From: Zygnema cylindricum
Lineage: Eukaryota; Streptophyta; Zygnematophyceae; Zygnematales; Zygnemataceae
Direction: 5' to 3'
Assembly: GCA_037447655.1 (NCBI GenBank)
Contig: JBBHKE010002914.1
Location: 1 to 62,000 of the forward strand
Length of the DNA: 62,000 bases
The notes under the pieces are model-generated. The model saw only the letters and a list, made by a program, of their open reading frames with translations, was not told the DNA's origin and ran no database searches. A program made the position numbers and the translations under genes. How positions within the stretch are numbered: the stretch's first letter is position 1; every line of letters starts with the position of its first letter. This document shows positions 12,176-23,667 of this stretch, piece after piece.

Positions 12176-13595
12176 TATAACTACGGAACACGTTTAATGA
12201 AATTGGTGGTACCTGTAGGCTTGTTACGAAGGCATTTAGAAATCGTCAAGATTTTAAAAGGGTACATGCTATATTTTGGATGGTACCATGTAGGCTTGTT
12301 TTCAGTTTTCAAAAATCGTAAAAAATGTGAAGCGTTAATCTTAACGAATTGATCATGGCAGTGACTATTTTGGCTGTGCACAATCATTTACGTCAGCTTG
12401 TCAAAGATTGTACGTTCTAAGTACAAATTGGTACAAGAAAAGTAACGTTGAGTTTAAATTTGACGGCCAATCATTTATACAACATTAAATTTAAAAAAAT
12501 TGTCACTAGCGGTTAAAGTTTTGTCGCGATTGAGAACGTTGACCGTCATAATAAAATTGATAATTCATACGGCCGGCGAAGGTTTACGAAAACAAAATTG
12601 TGCACATTCACTTTCTGACTTTACTTGAGCTCCGCTGTGTGAGCATATGTTGGCTTTTAACTTGATGCAAAATTGAAATCTAATGGCAAATCGTAAATAG
12701 TGTAGCTTGATTTGGTGTATTGATACTTCATTTTTTCCATTTAGTTTAAATACATTTGGCGGGTCCGTTTATTAGTGTACAAAGTATATTTCGTTGGTGT
12801 GATTTAGTTTTCCGGAGAAGACTTTTAGTACCTAGGTTTTGAGAGGTTTAATTTCGCGCTGTTCTTCAATTTGCATTTAAGTTCAATGCAACAATTAGCG
12901 AATAAATTTCAATTTTGCGCCATAAGGTAACTTTTTATTAGACGAAAAGTGGGGTTTGTTATTGGACGCCGTACGTTTTCGTATAGCGTCGTACAGTGCA
13001 ATACCAATATTTTTTCTTGTCAGACGAAACAACGCTATTGGAAAGTTGTCGGGATGCTCTAGATGATGTAGGCGTCCAGTGTGAAGAAAGTTGCTTCACA
13101 TTGGTATTGTACCACTGGTACACATGAAAAAGAAGAAAACTATCCACTTTGAACAAGCGATCACATGCCTACACATCGTACATGCCATGTGCCTCTTGCC
13201 ACGCTGGATGTAGGTCATCCAAAAATATCACCGCAAGCTCCGTCTTACATCCAAAGTTTGCCGCGTCTTTTTGCCATTCTGTTTCGAAATTTTGATTTCC
13301 ATGTTCAAAATCAAAATTTGGCCGCAAACTTTCGGTAGGAATCATTAACTACCTCCGGGCGTACATATATTTCGTTTTAACACTCCGTTACTTTGCGAAA
13401 AACTTCAGCCGTACGAGAAAATCATTTTTACCACAGTACAGTGAACGTCAATTCTATACTTTGAATGTACCGCGTGTTTGTCGTCATGTGAACGTATTTT
13501 GGCGTTTTCCTCATTTCGACCCCCGGGCAAGAGAATTGAGCCCATCAAAAGACTTCATCCAAAATCACCTCGAGGGGGTGCTTTTAGTTAAAGTA
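12176..13595. other. Intergenic with diverged transposon arms, no gene
   Basis: 12380-12720 is a diverged single arm of the large inverted-repeat elements found at 50.7-56 kb (shared blocks around GACCGTCATAATAAA and GGCCGGCGAAGGTTTACG). 12924-12965 matches the right end of the Harbinger-like element at 7506-8308. Nothing protein-like is visible. Confidence 0.6.
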
Positions 13596-14096
13596 CACCG
13601 CGAATCGTAATTAGAGTAAATACAAAATTAGAGTAAAAAAAGAGAAAAAAATAATTAGCGTTATGAACTCTAATTTGTGTGATATAGCTTTTTCAAAAAG
13701 GAATTTTACTCTAATTTATTTAAGTACTATAAATTAACGCGCTAATATCTATACTGTAAATAAGGTATTCGTACAGAATCTGACAAAACGTACAGATTAT
13801 CGTCACTATGACGTATGCACTACGCGGTTTGTTAAAACGCAGTTACATGATAACGGCCTGGATTAAATCATTATTTGTACCTTTTTTCTAAATAAAGTAC
13901 AATTTTGCACGGTCAGACACCGACCGTACGCCGCACTATTTAAAACGGCAATGTACTAGAGTTGTTAAAGCTCATTAAAAAAGTACCTCAAATAATGCAA
14001 ATAATAATTTAGAATATTGTACTCTATTTATGGTGATAGAGTTAAAGTTTGGGGTGACGGAATTAGCTTATATAACTCTAACTACGATTCGCGGTG
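13596..14096. mobile_element. TA-target MITE family F, copy F1
   Basis: The ends are CACCGCGAATCGTAATTAGA and its complement, each bordered by TA. It is 501 bp long. It shares both ends and AATTAGAGTAA-rich subterminal sequence with copies at 38839-39453 and 51536-52140. It is non-coding. Confidence 0.85.
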
Positions 14097-14749
14097 TACC
14101 GCCCAAACAACGAATGAGAAACGACCCACGCACGCGCCACACGAGTGGAAAATATTTAGGACGAGGGAGAGTCCTCGCTATTTTTCTCCGTGCCCGTCAC
14201 GCGGATGTATGGAAAAAAACCTGCAGGGGTCTCGGACCTCCACTTTCATTCATGGGTCCTTTGCAGAATTTTGCGCCGTTGTCGCCTCTCCCCTCTCTCT
14301 CTCACACTATCACTTTTATCTCACACTTTGTAGAATGAGACACAACAACATTGGTATAAAATGAAAGATCTTTTAAAATAATAATTTTGACAATTTTTAG
14401 GTTTTTTTTAAATGGCAAATCGAGTGAGAAAAGTAGAAAAAACGAAATCGGGAAACCATGGCGGAAAGTTATTGAATCAGTGACGTCGACGTTGTCATAA
14501 GTGAGCATGACGTCACAATGTCACCAAACCCTAAACATCTAAAATTTCACAAAAATCTAGACGTCTACCACTGTCGCTGTTTTTGTTGGCGTCACCAATC
14601 GTCGGACGTTTCGTAGTCGTCTTCAACCGTCACAAAGTTGTACCTACGTCTACAACCGTCACAAGTTAAAGTTCCGATTTCATTTTCGTACATTGGGACG
14701 CTCTTCAATGTAGTATGGAGAATCTTTACTACAGTCCAAAAATACTCAG
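14097..14749. other. Intergenic, no gene recognised
   Basis: Short frames occur on both strands without family resemblance. A CT-rich patch occurs near 14286-14312. Confidence 0.4.
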
Positions 14750-15199
14750 GATTTTGCCGATAATCGATGTGTACCTTTTTTTGGCTTGCCGATGATCGAT
14801 ACATTGGCACAATATACCGAAACTGGTGTTATCGCCGATAAAAGACTGATAACATCGGTTTTTCATTGGGATAACACCAGTATCGATAACTATTGGCGAT
14901 AATTGTACGGTTTATACCGTACAAGAGTACAGTTTATGCCGTCGTACTAAACCGTTGTTATTCCGTTACACAGATTACGGAACAGTTTTTTACACGTGAC
15001 ATGCCATGCTATATACGGTAAAAAATATCATACAGTATTGTAAAGTACTATTATATAGCGTACTATATATTTTCCACTTATTGCCGATAAGTAATTTGTT
15101 GGTCTCGGAGCGATATATCCTGACCCCTAACCGTTCAATAACTGATAACTATCGGTATCGGTGTTATCGCGATAAATTTCTTGCCGATACATAACACTA
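14750..15199. mobile_element. hAT-like TATCG-rich element (copy 3), degraded left end
   Basis: The right terminus CCGATACATAACACTA and many TATCG/CGATA motifs match the family at 2809-3390 and 11573-12045; the interior near 14940-15140 aligns well with 11760-11970. The left terminus is not clear, so the start is approximate. Confidence 0.6.
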
Positions 15200-15655
15200 G
15201 TAAAAACCTTCAAGAAAGGGGGGAAGAAAAAAATATAAAAAAAAGGGGGAACGCTAAAAAGCAGCGAACAGTGAGGAGCACATCACCGAGATTCTCCTAA
15301 TCCCGTGGAGGCAAACTAAGTCAATTGGAGGACTTTGGAAGCCACTAGATTGGGAGCGGGGACGAAGTATATGATACAACCATTGTAGCAATTTCATCTC
15401 AAACGCCGTTCGATGGTGGAAGCGATCGGGCGAGATACAAAGGAAGTTGCAAAAAACATCGAGTGAAGATGGTAAATAAGACGTGGGAGTCCACCAATAA
15501 GAGAAGCCATATAACCTGACGAGGAATGTGTCCGCGAGCCATCTCATAAACCAAAACCAAGAATCAAAGCCTTGAGAAGAGTTTTGAGAGGAAAGATATC
15601 TCAAAGAAGTTCATAAACTATTATAAATATGTACCTCCCCCAGAAAGGTTAAGGG
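15200..15655. other. Anonymous sequence with a minus-strand open frame
   Basis: A 116-codon minus-strand frame (15254-15604) is rich in Trp, Phe and Leu and stands out in composition from the MITEs around it. I do not recognise it. It could be a decayed retroelement piece or a 3' part of the minus-strand gene that begins at 21497. Confidence 0.3.
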
Positions 15656-15774
15656 AGTGGAGGGAGGAAGGTGCAGGGAGAGGATAAAAACCTTAGTTAA
15701 TGCCTCTCGATCGAAGTCAGGAGGATTATTCATCTCAACGGATGGGAGAACGCCTTCAAGGACAAGAGGCAGAG

Positions 15775-15970
15775 GCGGGGGGGAGGGGGAGGGGGAGGGG
15801 GAGGGGGAGGGGGAGAGGGGGGAGGAAGGGCGTGCAGAGGGAGAGAGTCAACAATTTTGTTCGAAGACGGAGATAAGTTAATGTAAGGGAGAGGGAGAGG
15901 GAGAGGGAGAGGGAGAGGGAGAGGGAGAGGGAGAGGGGAGGAGGGAAAGGGAGAGGGAGAGGGAGAGGAG
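15775..15970 (+). repeat. (GGGGGA)n and (GGGAGA)n purine microsatellite
   Basis: Two long runs of GGGGGA-type and GGGAGA-type units are separated by about 80 bp. They read as pyrimidine-rich on the minus strand, the sense strand of the gene that starts at 21497. Confidence 0.95.
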
Positions 15971-16877
15971 AAGAAAAAAAGAAAGAAAAAGTAAGTAAAA
16001 TAAATAGAGAAAATAAACGAAAAAACGACCGAAAAAACGGCCCTTGTAATGGGGCACGTAAAGAATTGTGACTCACTCCCTGTGAAATTCAGTAAGTGTA
16101 GAAATGACAAATCCAAATTTTTAAAGATCAACAATATTTCTGTATTTTTTTGCTTTTCTCTTTTCTCTGGGAAAATCAAATGAAGTTTCATGACGATGAG
16201 GACATTATCGATTGTAAAATTAATTTTGGCGAAACGAAAAATTGAAAGAAAAATTTGGTTTTTCAGTTTTTTTTTTTTTTTTCTGGTGTTGCAGGTGAAA
16301 CATTTTCCTCCGCAAAATAAATGCAGAAAAACACTCATACGAAAAATATAAATTAAAAAAAGAAAAACCTAAGGAAGAAAAAGAAAAAAAAACTAAAAAA
16401 AAAAACAAAAAATCCCGAATTAGAAAAAAAAATGAATTGAGAAAAAGAAAAACACATAAGAGTTAAGGAAGAAAAAACATGAATTAAAAATAAACAATGA
16501 TTCAAAATTGAGAACCATAAACCTCTAAACAACCTCTCAAAAAACTCAAAAAATCCTCTCCTTCCTCTTCCTTCTCCCAACCCTCCCCTTCCCTCCCTCC
16601 CCCCCCTCCCCCGCCCCCGAGAAAAAAATAAAATAATCAGGCCATAGTTTGGCCCACCAACGTGCTCTTAAAAAAAAAAGGACAAAAAAAAAAAAAAAAA
16701 AACAAATACAGATACAAACAAACTTGACAACAAAACGAGATATTATTTTCCCTATTTCTCGTCCTTTTTTCTTTTCCAAAAATTTGAAAACTTATTGTTT
16801 TATGTAACCCTAAAAAACCTTAAAACCCTGAAACCCTCCCTCTCTCCCTCCCTCCCTCCCTCCCTCCCGCCCTCTAC

Positions 16878-19800
16878 CTATCTTCCACCAACTCCTCCGG
16901 CATTTCAAGTAACTCCTCTTCTTCGTCTTTTTTCTCCTCTCCCTCACTTTGCCTTTTCTCTCCCACTTCCTCCCTCTCCCCCTCTTTGAATTCCTTCCCT
17001 TCCGTGTTTAATGGATATTTTTCCCCTGGAAAAAAAAGAAATCAAATAAAAAATAAGCAAAAAAAAAAAAAACATAAAAATAGTTTAAAAAACCCCCATT
17101 ATACCCAAAAATTCAACTACAAAAACACATTTGCAATTTCCCAAACGAGAGAACTCGAACAAAATTTGAATACCTCAAGGAAAATTGGGGTTAATTAGGG
17201 GTAATTGGGTTTTATTAGGTTTAATTGGGTTTAATTGGGGTTTTCTTTTTCCTGAAAGAAAACTTTGAGGTTTTTCCAAAAGTTGCATCAAATTTTAGGA
17301 CAATTTTTTACACAAAAACTCCAAAAAGTAAAAACAAAAAAGAAGATAGCTTTTATTTTCACATCAGCTTACCTTCACTTTCTCCATTATTTTCCTCCTC
17401 TCTCTTTCTCTTTTCTCCAATCCCTCCCTCCTCCTCCCCTTGTTGCCTCTCCTCAACGTTCCCATTTTCGTCTTTTTCTTTTTCGCCTTTTTGGTCTCCT
17501 TTCTCCAATCGCCACTGCTCACATATAAACCCATTTTCTTTTTATAAACCCATTTTTTTTTTAATATATATACATATATACATATATACATATATACATA
17601 TATACATATATACATATATACATATATACATATATACATATATACATATATATATTTCACTTGAGGAATTTTGTATTCTCAATCAAAAAGAGAGATAATT
17701 TTACGTTAAAAAATTGCCATTTTTTTATCATCTAATTTTAACACTTTCAGAAAGAGGGCTTTCAGTTGCATCATTCGCACCAAAATTCCCGTTGTTTAGG
17801 TTGAAAAAAAAGGGTTTTTAGAGTTTGTAATTTTTTTTTTTGGTTGTGTTACATATCGGAGGTCCTGAGCCGATAACCGATAAAAAGGTTTTTGGGGCCT
17901 ACCAATAATTGATATATTGGTGCTTATATGGTTATCATCAGCGATACATCGTTTTAAAATATCGTGATATATGATATCGCCGCAAAAAAGGGTATTACTT
18001 ACACCCTAAAAACGCTAAAAAACACAGGTTTTTTGATAGTTGAAGATTTTATGGTTAAGGTCAGTACGTTTCTATTCACTCGGACAATATAAAATAAAAC
18101 ATAACAAAACAAAAAAAAAACAGAACAGGAAACACGAATAACGAAAAATGAAAAACGGAAAAAAAAAAACCAAAAACGAAAAAACTCACATCCAAACCAG
18201 AAACCCAAAACCCAACACCGAACCAAACCAAACCAAACCAAAACATGGATTGCTAGAAGTCCCATATTGTTAAATTTTAAGTAAAGATGTGTTGTATAGT
18301 AAACTTCATATATTGTGATGGTAGAGTTTTGAGCATAAGTGAGCATATTTAAAGGTTGTGATAGGGTTGTTTTATAAAAAAAAACCATAGCATGATTGTA
18401 ATCGTTTTCTCCAATTATAGTCTCCTGTGGTGAAAGCCTTTTCATTGAGTTGACAAGGTTATTGAGTCTCCTAAGTTTTATGTACAACGGGAGAATACGT
18501 ACTAGAATGATCAGGATTTAAGTAATTCTTACACATAGTTTACAGACAAATTGTGATATATTTGTGAAATATATACATCAGTATTCACATACCTTTACAT
18601 GGTACACATGTTTAAAGAGTATACCTTTTTCTAACATAAGCAAAATCTCATATGACGTTCCCCAAGCGGAATTTTGTAGTTTTCCCACTTCCATTCCAAT
18701 CAGTAGACGTTATTTGCACTCAAGAAATTGAATAGAGAACAAAACATGGGAGAATTACGATGTCTCAATGATGGTCTGAAGGAAACTACATATGTAATGT
18801 GCAGGTATGGGGAAGAATAATAGATGTCCTTCGTTCAGTCATCTGAACATTTGTTTTAAAGTCGCCAAAAGTTGACTAAGGGTTGAACTAATAACATGTT
18901 AACTAATGATAATTCGGTTTTGAAAACTGAAACCGCCAACGTCCAGAAATTGGAGAAATTGGGAGACAAAAACACCATTAACTCTGAAGCTAAAATATTT
19001 TATTCAAGCATAAGATATCTTCTCAGAAAAAAAAATTGCCGGGAAAACCACCGTCAACGGGAATAATTCCTTGTTAAGTTTTTCGAAAGTATTCCAGAAC
19101 AAACATCAAGGGAAGAAGAGGGAGAGTGCATAGAGCTGTGTGAAACATTTGTGAAGTTGTAAAATGGGTTTTCCTAAAGTCAGATGTTCCATTGTTTATT
19201 TAAGAAAGGAAATTAGTGTTTCAAAGGATAATTATTGGAGAGGTAAGTAGAAGAACCTTGTCTAAATCGTCATCTAGCTCCTCTTTTGTAGCCTTCGGGC
19301 GATTATCTCTCTTCCCTCGTCCTCCTGAAAACAAACAAACCAAAATCTTAATTTGATATTTGACTTCACGGTTAACAATGATTATTTTTCCAGGTTAAGA
19401 GTTTAGTATCTAAGTTAAAAAAATAGTTTCCAGATAAAGAGTTTCATTTCAAGGTTAACAATAATCTATTTCTAAGTTAAGGGTTAAACTTCAAGATTAA
19501 CAATCGAACTCCAGGTTAGCAGCGGAACTTGACAAAGACGAACTGTTTCCAGTTTGACAGGTATTATCCAAACTAATTTCAGGTTTTTAGGTTGTTTCAC
19601 TTTTCAGGTTAACGGTTTATTATAAAGTCAACGAGTTATTTCTAGCTTTTGATGCCAAAAGTAAAGTAGAGATAAAACTGATACATTTTGATTTTTTAAA
19701 CTACATCCACCATCATTAGTTATGACTGCCATATTAATCATGTCTCTGAAATTGTTTTCTTACTACAAAGTCCAAAGCTTCTGATGAGCATTAAACAAAA

Positions 19801-21497
19801 AAAAATGGACAACCTGACATTACACACGACATTATACATGAAGTGACATGGATTTGCATTGTAATTACACAAAAAAGCGATTTTAGACTTGTTTGAAAAT
19901 GATTAAAAAAAAGCAGAAAAGCAGATCAAAATTGGGCTCCAAGAAATGACAACCAGGTCTATAGCAATACCAAGTAAGCAAACAGATGCAGTTTTTGATC
20001 AGAAAAGAATCTAAGAAAGCCAACAGAAGCATAAGATTAAGAAAATGAGTTAAATAATTTGATTTCGTAGCCAACGAGAGAGCTTAATAGAGGAATATAA
20101 AACAGTGATTAAAGGAAGTCTGAAGTTGTGAATCTGATCGCATTCAGGAATGCGATTTAGTCAACAACACAAAAACAGGTTCTTTCCTCAGGGACTGCTT
20201 CGTCAGAGTCATTAGATATACCTGACATTTTTCCGGTTTGAAAAAACGAAACATAAGGATGATAAAACTTGAACTCAATCTGACATGAATGTATTTGTTT
20301 GCTCTATTTTGGTCAGGTTGTTTAAATCTTTTACACAATGTACTGGTCATTTTCACATGCAAAAGGCGCAGCAAATAACCATAAAACAGTCAATTCTCTT
20401 CTTGGAAATTCAAGATATTAATTAATGTTAACTACTATTTTTGTTAAAATAAGGTCAATAGTCAATGAAAAATACGAAGCATGTAAGCTTCTAGTTTCTG
20501 AATGCACTATCATTGGCTAGCCACTATACCATTGACCACTATTACTGTAGCATTTGCCAACAATTCTATAATTGCAATAACCAGATGAACTCTTATTTTC
20601 TTCACCGTCCGAGATTTTCTTCACCCTAAAAAATCCGTCTTAGGCAAACAAAACAAGACTAGAGAATCGTCTTTGTGTCTATTGTCTTGTATTTGGCTGG
20701 ACACAAAGGCTAGAAACTTTTGTTTAACAATTGAGTAATGTGGACTCCAATAATGTAGTTCAAAGGTACGGCTTTAATCTATACCGAATTGCAAGTAATT
20801 TGATAAAAGGTCTCAAGCCAGTTACAAGAGTGAAACAGTTTTAATCAAATTTAAACCTATAGCAACAAAGTATGAACTAGAAAGATCAACATCTTCATAT
20901 CATTCATTTTTGATGCATGAAAAGGATTCAACTGCAGATGTCAGATGTAATGAGCAACAAAATAAATAATCAAACTTTAATACCAATTTTAACTACACTA
21001 AAAAAGACCAGCTGCCAAATGTTCTCAATGGGCGTTTAATTACGACAAAACCGGCTAACTTTTGACAAAAAAAAGAAGGCAACAGCAATCAAATCCCTGT
21101 GCAAAGCCTTTTAGAAAGAAAAAACAACAGAAATGAAAAAAATATGTAGTTCAATCACCTAAGAGAATATCCTATATTGTTGCATACCTACATAACCACC
21201 TCTCTCTCGTCCTCCTCCCCTTCCTGCCAATCTTCCTTGAAATCCTCGATGATCCTCTCTATCCGTCCTCACCCGACTGTACGGCCCTACGTCTCGAATG
21301 CTACCTCCTCCGCCATAAACACCTAAGTTTTGTTCTCTGACACCATAGTATCCACCTCTCTCTTGCGGCACCCTTTCCCCCTGGTACGGGTATCCGCCAT
21401 AGCCTTCGACCGGATAGCCTCTGTAGCCCCTATGGCTCCTGTAATCTCCATAACCTCCATAGCCACCATGACCACCGTGGCCACGATAGCCGGACAT
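16878..21497 (-). CDS. Gly/Arg-rich protein with an ALYREF/CHTOP-like helix and Glu/Lys-rich tail (3' end unresolved)
   Basis: I do not recognise a named gene, but a coherent multi-exon model is visible. Exon 1 (21188-21497) starts at an ATG and encodes about 103 residues of Gly, Tyr and Arg (GGYGGYG, RGYRG, RGGGRERGG). It ends at donor GTATGC in phase 1. Exon 2 (19257-19324) continues in frame with KATKEELDDDLDK, like the C-terminal helix of mRNA-export adaptors such as ALYREF and CHTOP that bind the UAP56/DDX39 helicase. Exon 3 (17373-17514) and exon 4 (16878-17025) follow in matching phase with an acidic Glu/Lys tail. Exon 2 has a weak donor (GTTCTT), so joining exons 3-4 is inference. The last exon may lie near 16550-16620. 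A nuclear RNA-binding or export role is suggested only by composition and the helix. The gene is head to head with the SMIM4-like gene. Confidence 0.5.
17563..17655. repeat. (TATATACA)n microsatellite in intron
   Basis: About eleven near-perfect 8-bp units lie in the intron between exons 2 and 3 of the minus-strand Gly-rich gene. Confidence 0.97.
17846..17990. mobile_element. Remnant of a TATCG-rich hAT-like element in an intron
   Basis: Clusters of CGATA/TATCG and ATATATCG-like motifs (for example AGCCGATAACCGATAAAAAG) match the interior of the elements at 2809-3390 and 14750-15199. No intact ends are visible. Confidence 0.5.
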
Positions 21498-22065
21498 GGC
21501 ACAAGTTGGAGGCAGTAAGAGGAGACTTTTTTACAGTCCTGTAGGATTAAATATATGTTGTGTGAACTTATTTGTAAGTATCAGGAAACTTTAGGGTTTC
21601 GATAGTCCTGCAGGACTAAGAATGCAGACTAAGGTAAAAATATTTGTACGTCAGTATCAGCGCTAACACAAAAAATTAAAAATTAGGGTTAACTTTGACC
21701 AGAAGTGATGAAGAGACGCGGGAAAGTCAGCTGATTGAAAATAGAAAGCTCAGTAAGGAACAACTACAGAAATAGCGTCAAAGTTTAGAGGAAAGACGGA
21801 GAAGATATAGAACGGATTATTGAAATGCTATGCAAAGGAAGGCAGAAAACTGTGACCTAAAATTGATTAGATGACGAAGAAGAAGGAGAAGTAGAACAAT
21901 ATCAGAAAATGTTGAATGGAAAAAGGTAAAAGGAGGTCAAAAGGAGAAAGGTGTTAAAAGGAAAGATCTGTAATCAACTTTTTGTGAACGCCTAACTGAA
22001 GTTTGAACCTTTCGTCTCACCTCTTTTTTTTTTTTTTTCGGTTTAGAGCTTTTCTCCGCAAAAGC
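21498..22065. promoter_or_regulatory. Shared divergent promoter region between two head-to-head genes
   Basis: Only 568 bp separate the minus-strand ATG at 21497 from the plus-strand ATG at 22066. Two almost identical sites, AGTCCTGTAGGATTAAAT-like at 21535 and AGTCCTGCAGGACTAAG-like at 21605, each contain an AGTCCT..AGGA(C/T)T palindrome. On the plus side, a T-rich tract ending TTTAG just before the ATG looks like a 5'UTR intron acceptor. Confidence 0.55.
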
Positions 22066-23667
22066 ATGAAATCAAGTCAGAAAGTCCAACAGCTTACAGG
22101 ATGGCAGTGGTACACGAAACTTTCAGCTGTTTGTTTCATTACCGGAGCAGCCATGGAGTTTTTTATGATAAAAACTGGATTCTGTACGTTTTTAAATTAC
22201 TTCTAGATTGTTTTTTGGTTGTTCCTGATTCTATTCAAATTGCTTTCTGAATTTCTTCAGGAGGAAAGGAAAGCTTGATATGGTTTATGTTTCAAGACAT
22301 AATCTATTAATCTAAATTTAATGGAGTGTTTCTGACAGGAGATGTTGAGCTGGTTTTAGTAAGAAGTCATAATCATTTCATGGACAAAAGATACTTCCAG
22401 CTTGAGCTTGTTATCACATCTGCAAACAGATGGAAAAACAATGACATACATTCGAAAAAATTGTAAGAAAGTTGAAGGAATTTCATGAAAAGGGTTTGCA
22501 GTGGTGGAAGATTTGCTTACTTCTCAGTACTCAAAACTTTAAGAGTTTGCTGAAAAAATACTTACAACAAGTTTAGCAACTAAGTGTATGAACAAGAATC
22601 AGTTTGATTGAGAGTTGTCAATAAACTGGAAACTGTATCCGACAAAGGAACTTAAGTCTTACCACTCCCCCCTCTATTATTTCATACTGGAGAGTTTGTA
22701 TGATTTTCAGAAGACAATAAAGTTTTTTCAAGGAACAATGTCTTTTTTCCGTATTGCAAATCTTACCATGGTAGGCCTTATTCAGGCTTTAAACCTGATG
22801 TTATCCTCATTTTATTAGCTTGTCGAAGTTATGTTTTAGCTCATAATTATTTTTACCTGAAAGCTTATATTCCTCTACTTTACCGCTGGTCCTTGTGAGC
22901 CAGTTAGGGGATTCTAAGCTCTTAAAGTACAATGAAAAATAGTTTATGTTTTGTAGAAATTATACTTCCAATAGGAAAGACATCCCAAGAGTCATTTTGG
23001 TATTGTATAATTAAGTGCTGAGTTCAGCCAGTGTAATTGAATAACTCAACTTGCATATTGTATTACTTTTTTTTTTAATTTCGGTTTGAATGACTTTGGT
23101 ACAGGAGGAGTTACTGACAGGCCCTCATGAAGCTCTCACTCTGTATTATTCAAAATATAAAATTTCATTTTTAGATTATTTAACTTTGTTAAGGGATTGG
23201 TTGGGATGCGAAACAGATGAGAAGGTGACAGAAATAGAGGCTCAAAGACGAGCCGAGCTCCATGAACAAGTCCGTATCTCTTTTCTTTATTGAAACGTAA
23301 AACCAAGTTGTGTCGTTTGCATGTGTTTTCCAGTGTACCTAAATGTTTTATGTCATTTTCCATCAGTTTGTCACTTTTTGGTGGTTCCATCTCCAGTTCG
23401 AATTTCTAAATGACTGTTTCGACAACATTTTTTTCAATTTACATGGTGCTGATAAATTACTGAAGTATCGTTATAGAAGGTAGAAAGTAAGACTTTTGAT
23501 TCAAAATCATTCCTATTCAGTCGACTAATTAGCTAAGACTAATCTTTTTTTTTTTTTTTTTTTAATTGCAGATGCAACAATTAGCCAAAATCGACCAAAA
23601 TATTGTCGCAGAAAATGTGACTTCCTCGAATTGGCCTTTGCCGCACAAAAGGGAGGACAACAGTTAA
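22066..23667 (+). CDS. SMIM4/UQCC5-like small mitochondrial membrane protein (complex III assembly)
   Basis: Three exons, 22066-22183, 23218-23270 and 23572-23667, join in phase into a complete 88-residue protein with a TAA stop. Residues about 15-37 form one membrane segment. It is followed by GAAMEFFMIKTGFYEKVTEI, which matches the animal SMIM4/UQCC5 pattern GG-x-MEW-x-MIK..FYDV..A-x-R. In that family the protein sits in the inner mitochondrial membrane and helps make cytochrome b for complex III. The rest is a charged, Gln-rich tail (ELHEQMQQLAKID). Donor 1 is GTACGT and donor 2 is the unusual GTCCGT; acceptors are CAG. A T-rich tract with TTTAG at 22046 suggests a 5'UTR intron. The similarity is clear but short; the mitochondrial role is by homology. 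Confidence 0.75.

Noticed and set aside
15657-16338. Long Gly/Glu- or Ser/Pro/Leu-rich reading frames
   Set aside because: They are translations of GGGAGA/CCCTCT microsatellites, open in several frames on both strands, so openness is not evidence of coding.
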